From Paraburkholderia sp. BL23I1N1 (lineage in GTDB: Bacteria > Pseudomonadota > Gammaproteobacteria > Burkholderiales > Burkholderiaceae), in contig NZ_RAPV01000002.1 in the NCBI RefSeq assembly GCF_003610295.1, positions 682,001 through 746,000 on the forward strand: a stretch of DNA of 64,000 nucleotides, written 5' to 3'. The translations under genes were made by a program, and so were the position numbers. The notes under the pieces are model-generated. The model worked only from the letters and a program-made list of their open reading frames with translations, was not told the origin of the DNA and made no database searches. Below are positions 57,075-64,000 of this stretch, in pieces (positions within the stretch are counted from its first letter, which is position 1; each line of letters starts with the position of its first letter).

Positions 57075-57816
57075 CATGGTGTCCACCGGCCGCGGCGACT
57101 TCAAGTGCGCGGCGCGCGCCGCGCTGGCCGATCACGTCGGTCATGTCAGGGGCAGTGGCAGGTGCGCTCTCGCTGAGGTCGGGTGCCGCGACCGGGTAGA
57201 GCCGGGCGTCAGGCGCTCCCGCCAGATGCGCGCACAGCGACGGCAGATCGGCGGCTCCGTAAACATCGACACCCGGCACGAGTGCTGCCTCCGCTGCACT
57301 TGCCGCGGGTAGATAGAGCTGCGGCGTCTGCTGAACGCCCGTTCCGGGTGCCTGCTCGCTGGACATGGCGAACGTTGGAGTACTACCAGAAGCGCCGCCC
57401 AGACCGCCGTGAGAAGCGCGACTGCGGGCTGTTCCGCAGGCCATCGCGAACGCCCCGCGCATCGGCCGCAACGCGCCGGTGAGTGAGAGCTCACCGGCAA
57501 ATTCACGATGCAGCAAAGACTCCGGCGGAATTTGCCCGCTCGCCGCCAGAATGCCTAAAGCGATCGGCAGAACGAAGCGGCCGGACTCCTTCGGCAAATC
57601 GGCCGGCGCGAGGTTGACGGTAATACGCCGCACGGGGAAATCGAAGCTGCAGTTCTGCAGCGCCGCGCGCACGCGCTCGCGGCTTTCGCGCACTTCCAGA
57701 TCGGGAAGGCCGACGATCGAAAAAGAGGGTAATCCGTTCGCGAGGTGAACCTCGACGGTTACTTCGGGCGCGCGGCCAGAGGCCGGCGCGCGACTGCGCA
57801 CCACGGCAAGCGACAT
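57075..57816 (-). pseudogene. comM: Truncated ComM (YifB) Mg-chelatase-like protein
   Basis: The reading frame from the ATG at 57816 reads as ComM for about 247 codons: MSLAVVRSRA, VEVHLANGLPSFSIVGLPD, SRERVRAALQN, VNLAPADLPKESGRFVLPIALGILAASGQ in part, and later LYLPAASAAEAALVPGV and the start of the ATPase domain GHHVL. It then leaves the family exactly before the expected Walker A (GPPGAGKS) and runs on in unrelated sequence to 56833. A full ComM has about 500 residues; the ATPase core and C-terminus are missing from the window. The branch-migration function in natural transformation should be lost. Confidence 0.85.
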
Positions 57817-57936
57817 GTTTTCTCCCGTCGGACGGCGCGCCGAGGGCGCGCGCAAATCCCCTAAAACGCTGATGACGTCACGGCTCGCTTGCCAGTGATG
57901 TGCAGCACGGCGCAGCTAAGGCGCTGCGAGCAAACC

Positions 57937-58194
57937 TTAGGAGGTCTGCGTGGTGACCGGCAGCTTCTGCTCGAGCTCGGCGACGCGGCGCTCCAGCTCT
58001 TCCAGGCGCGCACGGGTACGCACCAGCACCTGGGTTTGCGTATCGAATTCCTCACGCGTAACCAGGTCGAGCTTGGAAAAGCCCTGCGACAGCATGGCTT
58101 TCACATTGCGTTCGACATCTTTGGCCGGCGAGTTCTTGAACAGCTCGCTCATGCGGGCCTGAAAATCGGTAAAGACATCGTTCGGTTGTTTCAT
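57937..58194 (-). CDS. ubiK: UbiK accessory factor family protein
   Basis: From the ATG at 58194 this 85-residue protein is all-helical: an amphipathic first half (DVFTDFQARMSELF, DVERNVKAMLSQGFSKLDLV) and a C-terminal coiled coil (TRARLEELERRVAELEQKL). It matches the BMFP/UbiK family, which assists ubiquinone synthesis. A start 7 codons upstream overlaps the NtrC-like site and is rejected. It precedes the broken comM on the same strand. Confidence 0.85.
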   Translation of the reverse strand: MKQPNDVFTDFQARMSELFKNSPAKDVERNVKAMLSQGFSKLDLVTREEFDTQTQVLVRTRARLEELERRVAELEQKLPVTTQTS

Positions 58195-58208
58195 GGCGTT
58201 CCCCTTGG

Positions 58209-58225
58209 TGCACAAAAAATGTGCA
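58209..58225. promoter_or_regulatory. NtrC-type binding site
   Basis: TGCACAAAAAATGTGCA is a 17-bp palindrome with the TGCAC-N7-GTGCA arrangement of NtrC sites. It lies 230 bases before the sigma-54 promoter of glnK and 15 bases before the ubiK start. Confidence 0.65.
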
Positions 58226-58454
58226 TGTTTCGTTACGTCTGTGCTTTGATGCGGCGTATGTTCCGTCTTGGTGCATGGCCTGTTGCCCGGCGCTGTCGCA
58301 TGAGCCCCTTTGGTGCGCGCTCAAACGTTAAATACCTTCGAACACTCTAGCAACGATCCATACGCCGCGCCACCGTGCCCCGCCAACGTTGGCCGTCCGG
58401 CCAGGGCCGCCTGAGCCCGTTTTGCAGCACGCCCCGGACGAAGTCTGACACAAC

Positions 58455-58470
58455 TGGCATGCGAGTTGCT
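58455..58470 (+). promoter_or_regulatory. Sigma-54 promoter of glnK-amtB
   Basis: TGGCATGCGAGTTGCT fits the -24/-12 consensus with correct spacing, 122 bases before the glnK start. With the NtrC site it indicates nitrogen control. Confidence 0.8.
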
Positions 58471-58579
58471 ATTACTGCCCCGCGCGCACTGCCGGGTACT
58501 TTCTGCCGGCAGCGGAACGAGACCACGCGAACGGGTTACAGGTACGCAAACAGGGTTACGCAACGGGTTACGCAACTAA

Positions 58580-58930
<351 letters not shown>

Positions 58931-58973
58931 CACCAAAAGATAGCGACACAGATAGCGACAAGAGGAAACAAAG

Positions 58974-60482
58974 ATGCGCAAACTATTGATGTCCATGCTG
59001 ATGGCCGGTTCGCTGCTCGCGGGCGGTATCGGCGCCGCCCTCGCGGACGACGCTTCCGCCCCCGCAGCCGCCTCGGCAGCTGCTTCCGATACGACGGCGA
59101 GCGCGCCGGCACCGGACGCCTCGGCAGCCCCTGCTGCCGCCGCGGCTTCGGCACCGGCCGCTGATGCGTCCGCCGCACCGGCTGCCAGCGCCGCCGCAGC
59201 TGCGCCGGCAGCATCGGACGCAGCGCCTGCCGCGCCGACCGCGCCGTTCTCGGTCGATTCGTCGAAGATCAATTCGGGCGACACCGCCTGGATGCTGACC
59301 TCCACCGCGCTCGTGCTGTTCATGACGATCCCGGGTCTGGCGCTGTTCTACGGCGGCATGGTCCGCAAGAAGAGCGTGCTCGCGATCCTGATGCAAAGCT
59401 TCGCGATCACCTGCCTGGTGTCGATCATATGGGTCATCGTGGGCTACAGCCTCGCTTTCACGCCGGGCAACTCGTTCATCGGCGGCTTCTCGCGCTTCTT
59501 CATGGCGGGCATGAACTACATCAAGGGCGACAAGGCCACGACGCTGACCGTCAGCCACCTCGCACCGACGATCCCGGAAACGGTCTACGTCGTCTATCAG
59601 ATGACGTTCGCGATCATTACCCCGGCGCTGATTACGGGCGCATTTGCCGACCGCATGAAGTTCTCGGCGATGCTGGTGTTCATGACGCTTTGGTCGATCA
59701 TCGTCTACTCGCCGATCGCGCACATGGTCTGGGAACCGAGCGGCTGGCTGGCTAGCGCGGGCATCCTCGACTTCGCGGGCGGCACGGTGGTGCACATCAA
59801 TGCCGGTATCGCGGCGCTGGTCTGCGCGCTGGTGCTCGGCAAGCGTGTCGGCTACGGCAAGGAAGCGATGGCGCCGCACAACCTGACGCTCACGCTGATC
59901 GGTGGCGCCATGCTGTGGGTGGGCTGGTTCGGCTTCAACGCGGGTTCGGCAGTGGCGGCTGACGGCCGTGCCGGCTTCGCCATGTTCGCAACGCAAGTGG
60001 CAACCGCAGCAGCAGCACTCGCCTGGATGTTCGCCGAATGGGCAACCAAGGGTAAGCCGTCGGTGCTCGGTATCGTGTCGGGCGCCGTGGCAGGTCTGGT
60101 GGCGATTACGCCGGCTTCGGGCTTCGTCGGTATGACGGGTTCGCTGGTGATCGGCATCGCGGCAGGCGTGATCTGCTTCTGGTCGGCAACGTGGCTCAAG
60201 CACAAGCTCGGTTACGACGATTCGCTCGACGCGTTCGGCGTGCACTGCATCGGCGGTATCGTGGGTGCGCTCCTGACCGGCGTGTTCGCGGTCAAGGACA
60301 TCGGCGGCGCGGACGGCAGCGTGATCCTGCAAGCGAAGGGCGTGCTGACGACGCTGGTCTACAGCGGCGTGGTGAGCTACATCCTGCTGAAGGTCATCGA
60401 TATGGTGATGGGCATCCGCGTGACGGAAGAAGAGGAACGCGAAGGCCTGGACGTGAGCCTGCACGGCGAACACGTCGAATAA
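58974..60482 (+). CDS. amtB: Ammonium transporter AmtB with Ala/Pro-rich N-terminal extension
   Basis: This 502-residue inner-membrane channel has a signal peptide (about 1-22), then an unusual low-complexity Ala/Pro/Ser/Asp segment (about 24-85), followed by the Amt domain with about 11 helices. Typical segments are FYGGMVRKKSVL, FAGGTVVHINAG and DDSLDAFGVHCIGGIVGALLTG. The extension is absent in E. coli AmtB but seen in betaproteobacterial proteins. It forms the nitrogen-regulated glnK-amtB operon. Confidence 0.95.
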   Translation: MRKLLMSMLMAGSLLAGGIGAALADDASAPAAASAAASDTTASAPAPDASAAPAAAAASAPAADASAAPAASAAAAAPAASDAAPAAPTAPFSVDSSKINSGDTAWMLTSTALVLFMTIPGLALFYGGMVRKKSVLAILMQSFAITCLVSIIWVIVGYSLAFTPGNSFIGGFSRFFMAGMNYIKGDKATTLTVSHLAPTIPETVYVVYQMTFAIITPALITGAFADRMKFSAMLVFMTLWSIIVYSPIAHMVWEPSGWLASAGILDFAGGTVVHINAGIAALVCALVLGKRVGYGKEAMAPHNLTLTLIGGAMLWVGWFGFNAGSAVAADGRAGFAMFATQVATAAAALAWMFAEWATKGKPSVLGIVSGAVAGLVAITPASGFVGMTGSLVIGIAAGVICFWSATWLKHKLGYDDSLDAFGVHCIGGIVGALLTGVFAVKDIGGADGSVILQAKGVLTTLVYSGVVSYILLKVIDMVMGIRVTEEEEREGLDVSLHGEHVE

Positions 60483-60543
60483 GGACCGTTTCGTAACCGC
60501 AAGCTCCAGGGCTTGCGGATCAGAATCAAGCGCAGCGACTTTG

Positions 60544-60568
60544 GCCCGCCTTCATGGCGGGCTTTTTT
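60544..60568 (+). terminator. Rho-independent terminator of glnK-amtB
   Basis: GCCCGCC pairs with GGCGGGC around TTCAT, followed by six T. Confidence 0.92.
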
Positions 60569-60695
60569 CTTGCCCCGTATCTTGTATCTTGTAAACAGAC
60601 AGCAGTTTTCTCCGCCTATCATGGCGATAGCGAGAATGCATTCGTATCGGCTTGCGAATGGAGAAACCGTCCCCAAATGGACAAAGCATTTGCTC

Positions 60696-60701
60696 TACAA
60701 T
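60696..60701 (+). promoter_or_regulatory. Possible -10 box of gshA
   Basis: TACAAT followed by a T-run, 28 bases before the gshA ATG. No clear -35. Confidence 0.35.
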
Positions 60702-60728
60702 CTTTTTTCTCCAGTCTGCGAGTGATCA

Positions 60729-62018
60729 ATGGTTCCGCACCTAGTTACGGCGTTAAACGGCCCGCTGCTCGATCTCGAGCGGAAGATCCTCGACGCTACG
60801 CCCGCCATCGAACGCTGGTTCCGGCTCGAATGGCAGGAGCACACGCCGCCGTTCTATTGTTCAGTCGATCTGCGTAACGCGGGCTTCAAGCTCGCGCCGG
60901 TCGACACCAATCTGTTCCCCGGCGCATTCAACAATCTGCCGCAGGAAGTGCTGCCGCTCGCCGTGCAGGCCGCGATGGCGTCGATCGAGAAGATCTGCCC
61001 GGACGCGAAGAATCTGCTGGTGATTCCGGAGCGCCATACGCGCAACGCGTTTTATCTCGAGAATGTCGCCCGTCTGGCCGCGATCATGCGTCAGGCCGGC
61101 TTGAACGTACGTTTCGGCACGCTCGACGAAAGCATCGTCGGGCCGGTCACGATCGCCTTGTCCGACGGGCAGAAGCTCGTGCTCGAACCGCTCGAGCGCT
61201 CGCCGCGGCGACTCGGTCTGAAGAATTTCGACCCGTGTTCGATTCTGCTGAACAATGATCTGTCAGGCGGCATTCCGCCGGTGCTGGAAAATCTGCACGA
61301 GCAGTATCTGCTGCCGCCGCTGCATGCCGGCTGGGCCGTTCGCCGCAAATCGACGCACTTCTCCTGCTATGACGACGTCGCGAAGAAGTTCGCAAAGATG
61401 GTCGAGATCGATCCGTGGATGATCAATCCATACTTCGCGCATGTCGAAGGCGTCGATTTCCAGGAGCGCACCGGTGAAGAAGCGCTGGCGGATGCGATCG
61501 ACGGCGTGCTCAAGAAGATCGCCAGGAAGTATCGCGAGTACGGCATTTCCGAGAAACCGTATGTCGTCATCAAGTCGGATGCGGGCACCTATGGCATGGG
61601 CGTGATGACCGTGCACGACGCGTCGGAAGTGGCCGCGCTGACCAAGCGCGAACGCGCCAAGATGGCTACCACCAAAGACGGCCTCGAAGTGCATGACGTG
61701 ATCGTGCAGGAAGGCGTGTACACCTTCGAGCGCATCGGTGAGGAAGTCGCCGAGCCGGTCGTGTATATGATCGACCGTTACGTGGTGGGCGGCTTCTACC
61801 GCGTGCATGGCAGCCGGGAGCGCGATCAGAATCTGAACGCGCCCGGCATGCACTTCGTGCCGCTTGGCTTCGAACACACGGCGCTGCCGGATGCTCACGC
61901 TAAGCCCGGCGCGGCGGTGCCGAACCGCTTCTATATGTACGGCGTGGTGGCGCGGCTCGGGTTGCTGGCCGCATCGGTCGAACTGGAAAAGACCGATCCG
62001 GAAGCGATCCAGGTTTGA
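60729..62018 (+). CDS. gshA: Glutamate--cysteine ligase (betaproteobacterial type)
   Basis: This 429-residue enzyme makes gamma-glutamylcysteine, the first step of glutathione synthesis. It is of the proteobacterial ATP-grasp-like type found in Betaproteobacteria rather than the E. coli type: FNNLPQEVLPLA, CPDAKNLLVIPERHTRN, VIKSDAGTYGMGVMTV and the C-terminal FYMYGVVARLGLLAASVE. gshB follows after 101 bases. Confidence 0.93.
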   Translation: MVPHLVTALNGPLLDLERKILDATPAIERWFRLEWQEHTPPFYCSVDLRNAGFKLAPVDTNLFPGAFNNLPQEVLPLAVQAAMASIEKICPDAKNLLVIPERHTRNAFYLENVARLAAIMRQAGLNVRFGTLDESIVGPVTIALSDGQKLVLEPLERSPRRLGLKNFDPCSILLNNDLSGGIPPVLENLHEQYLLPPLHAGWAVRRKSTHFSCYDDVAKKFAKMVEIDPWMINPYFAHVEGVDFQERTGEEALADAIDGVLKKIARKYREYGISEKPYVVIKSDAGTYGMGVMTVHDASEVAALTKRERAKMATTKDGLEVHDVIVQEGVYTFERIGEEVAEPVVYMIDRYVVGGFYRVHGSRERDQNLNAPGMHFVPLGFEHTALPDAHAKPGAAVPNRFYMYGVVARLGLLAASVELEKTDPEAIQV

Positions 62019-62119
62019 GCCTCGTGAGATGAACGATGGCGGCATGCGTGCCGCCATCGCCATTTTCAACGACTATATTTACGATCAATGCCAAGCCCTA
62101 AGGGCGCACCGGAATCCCC

Positions 62120-63076
62120 ATGGACATTCTTTTCATCGCCGATCCGCTTACGCAGTTCAAGATCTACAAGGACTCGACCTACGCGATGATGGCCGAAGCC
62201 GCGCGTCGCGGTCATACGCTCTACACGTGCGAGCCGAAGCATCTGGCGTGGACGGGCGGCGACGTCGAGGCGAACGTCCAGCGTTTTGCGATCGTGGGCG
62301 ACACGACGGACCTGCATCGCGATACCTGGTACGCCGCTGAAGCCGCCGCGCCGCGTTCGCTGAAGCAATTCAGCGCGGTCGTGATGCGTAAAGACCCGCC
62401 GTTCGATATGGAATACGTGACGTCGACCTGGCTGCTGGAAATGGCCGCGCGCGGCGGCGCGCGTATCTTCAACAAGCCGCAGGCGATTCGCGATCATTCG
62501 GAAAAGCTGGCGATCGGCGAGTTCGCGCAGTTCGTGGCGCCGACGCTGGTGACGCGCGACGCCGCCCGTTTGCGCGCGTTCCATGAAGAACACGGCGACG
62601 TGATCCTGAAGCCGCTCGACGGCATGGGCGGCATGGGCGTGTTCCGCGTGAAGGCAGACGGCATGAATCTCGGCTCGATCATCGAGATGCTGAGTCACGA
62701 CGGCGCGCGCTCGGTGATGGCGCAAAAGTTCATCCCCGAGATCAAGGAGGGCGACAAGCGCATTCTCCTGATCGGCGGTGAGCCGGTACCGTTTTCGCTC
62801 GCGCGCATCCCTCAGGGCAATGAAGTGCGCGGCAATCTGGCGGCCGGCGGACTGGGCGTGGCGCGCCCGCTCACCGAGCATGACCGCAAGATCGCCGACA
62901 CGCTCGCGCCGGTGCTTGCCGCGCGCGGTCTGCTGCTGGTCGGGCTGGACGCGATCGGCGACTGGCTCACCGAGGTGAACGTCACGAGCCCGACGTGTTT
63001 CCGCGAGATCATGGAGCAGACCGGCTTCGACGTGGCCGCGATGTTCATCGACGCGCTGGAGCGTGCGGCAGCTTGA
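62120..63076 (+). CDS. gshB: Glutathione synthetase
   Basis: This 318-residue ATP-grasp enzyme joins glycine to gamma-glutamylcysteine. It shows MDILFIADPLTQFKIYKDST, VVMRKDPPFDMEYV, VILKPLDGMGGMGVF, the RILLIGGEPVPFSLARIP loop and EVNVTSPTCFREI, as in the prokaryotic GshB family. Confidence 0.96.
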   Translation: MDILFIADPLTQFKIYKDSTYAMMAEAARRGHTLYTCEPKHLAWTGGDVEANVQRFAIVGDTTDLHRDTWYAAEAAAPRSLKQFSAVVMRKDPPFDMEYVTSTWLLEMAARGGARIFNKPQAIRDHSEKLAIGEFAQFVAPTLVTRDAARLRAFHEEHGDVILKPLDGMGGMGVFRVKADGMNLGSIIEMLSHDGARSVMAQKFIPEIKEGDKRILLIGGEPVPFSLARIPQGNEVRGNLAAGGLGVARPLTEHDRKIADTLAPVLAARGLLLVGLDAIGDWLTEVNVTSPTCFREIMEQTGFDVAAMFIDALERAAA

Positions 63077-63431
63077 GGCGCAACCCTTGAATCGCCGCCG
63101 CGGCCCCCAAACTGTGTAGTAAATCCGCATCAAGCCCGCATCAAGCGAAACACCGGCTTTGGCGCGAAAATGAGCCTGATACAATGCCCGCTCTCCCGCG
63201 CCAAGCTGAATCGATGGCGTCTGCCGGACACTGCAGGCATGGATTGCGGACTGTTGCGATCTGTAACCGAGCGGGTTTCCGCGCACGCCGCCGTGGCATC
63301 AGGCGCCGCGGGCCGCTCGTCAGATGATGCGTTCCGGTCCTCACGACCCACGGCCGGTCGAGGGCGCTTACGAACCGGGCTTTGTCCCGGTCCACGGTTC
63401 GGGGCCGTTGTTCTTTTGCAGCAAGGGTGAC
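63077..63431 (+). promoter_or_regulatory. Leader of the PTS gene with TACAAT box
   Basis: TACAAT at 63180-63185 with a TTTGGC 16 bases before it is a reasonable promoter. It would give a leader of about 240 bases. No other gene is seen. Confidence 0.4.
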
Positions 63432-63959
63432 ATGGCAGGCATTCTGATCATTGCGCACGCTCCGTTCGCCACCGCGTTGCGCGATTGTATTTCGCACATT
63501 TACGGTGGCTTGCCGGCGCGTATCGGCGTGATCGACGTATCGCCGGATTGCGATCCCGTTCAGCAGGTCGCGTTCGCGCATTCCGAAATTGAGCGGCTCA
63601 AGGAAGAAAACGGCGCGCTCGTGCTCACCGATATGTTCGGCGCCACGCCGGCGAATATCGCCGGGCGGCTCGCTTCGGTGCCGAACGTCCGTGTGCTGTG
63701 CGGCGTCAATCTGCCGATGCTGGTGCGCGCCGTTTGTTATCGCGCGACGCCGCTCGACACGCTGGTCGACAAAGCGCTCGCCGGAGCCACCAAGGGCGTG
63801 CACGCAATCGGGCCTGCCACGCCGGCGCCGGTTGCGCCACCCGCGGGGTGCAGCGACTGTTTGCCGGCTTTGCCGCCCGATACCGCTGCCGCAACCTGTT
63901 TGCCCGCGTTGCCGCCTGAGGCCGACCTGACCCAGAAAGCCGGCTCGACCGGGTTGTAA
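63432..63959 (+). CDS. Mannose-family PTS IIA protein with Cys/Pro C-terminal repeat
   Basis: The ATG at 63432 has an AAGGGTG ribosome site and gives 175 residues. The EIIA-Man fold is seen in MAGILIIAHAPFATAL, with the phosphorylated His9, and GALVLTDMFGATPANIA. Betaproteobacteria with a partial PTS use such a IIA with HPr and EI, usually encoded next; here the window ends. The last 45 residues are Pro/Ala-rich and carry CLPALPP twice (CLPALPPDTAA, CLPALPPEAD), outside the fold. Confidence 0.88.
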   Translation: MAGILIIAHAPFATALRDCISHIYGGLPARIGVIDVSPDCDPVQQVAFAHSEIERLKEENGALVLTDMFGATPANIAGRLASVPNVRVLCGVNLPMLVRAVCYRATPLDTLVDKALAGATKGVHAIGPATPAPVAPPAGCSDCLPALPPDTAAATCLPALPPEADLTQKAGSTGL

Positions 63960-64000
63960 GCGGATCGCACGGCTTTAAACAATGGCGATCGGGTTGCGAC

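Noticed and set aside
58983..60473. 496-residue minus-strand frame opposite amtB
   Set aside because: Antisense shadow of the Amt channel, extremely His/Arg/Asp-rich.

Overview
The window is a high-GC, densely coded stretch of a betaproteobacterial chromosome. The gene set points to Burkholderiales and most likely Paraburkholderia or a close relative: a methionine synthase split into two genes, a PhaM-like PHA-granule protein, a DUF3567 protein, a betaproteobacterial-type gshA-gshB pair followed by a mannose-type PTS IIA, and glnK-amtB beside ubiK. The genus is inferred from gene content and order only.

Layout. 1-4493 (minus): the split methionine synthase operon; between its two halves sits a tightly packed ATPase/DUF4276 pair that looks like a defence-type module. 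4769-8406 (minus): DUF3567 protein, alpha/beta hydrolase, DUF3108 membrane protein and an IclR regulator. 8673-13170 (plus): fumarylacetoacetase-family enzyme, amino-acid-type binding protein, enoyl-CoA hydratase and PhaM. 13771-17282: diiron ferritin-like protein and heptose adenylyltransferase, then the opposing birA-coaX operon. 17389-22238: a Mla-type lipid transport operon (permease, ATPase, MCE protein, lipoprotein) and a VanZ protein. 22467-29543: ferredoxin, hydrolase, D,D-carboxypeptidase, D-amino-acid transaminase, DUF493 protein, LysR/DUF2917 pair and lipB-lipA. 29658-30295: two small membrane proteins of unknown role.

30570-33307 is a taurine ABC operon whose permease gene carries a one-base frameshift in a run of five T. 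After a HAD phosphatase and a Na/Pi symporter come a GlpR-like DeoR regulator, a glycerophosphodiesterase and a four-gene ABC importer (35947-42173); the intergenic region has GlpR-like half-sites. 42174-47346 is a complete dicarboxylate unit: an upstream dyad, a sigma-54 promoter, a 9-codon leader ORF, dctA, dctB and dctD. 47425-48817 holds a TlpA-like thioredoxin and a lipoprotein.

49665-56687 is an accessory catabolic block (LysR, CoA-transferase, NylB-like serine hydrolase, MFS transporter, porin, BON protein). It ends at an insertion-sequence-like tip that cuts comM just before its ATP-binding loop, so comM is a pseudogene here. The window closes with ubiK, an NtrC/sigma-54 controlled glnK-amtB operon, gshA-gshB and a PTS IIA gene whose C-terminus carries a duplicated Cys-Leu-Pro motif. 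No rRNA, tRNA, CRISPR array or complete transposase gene was seen.
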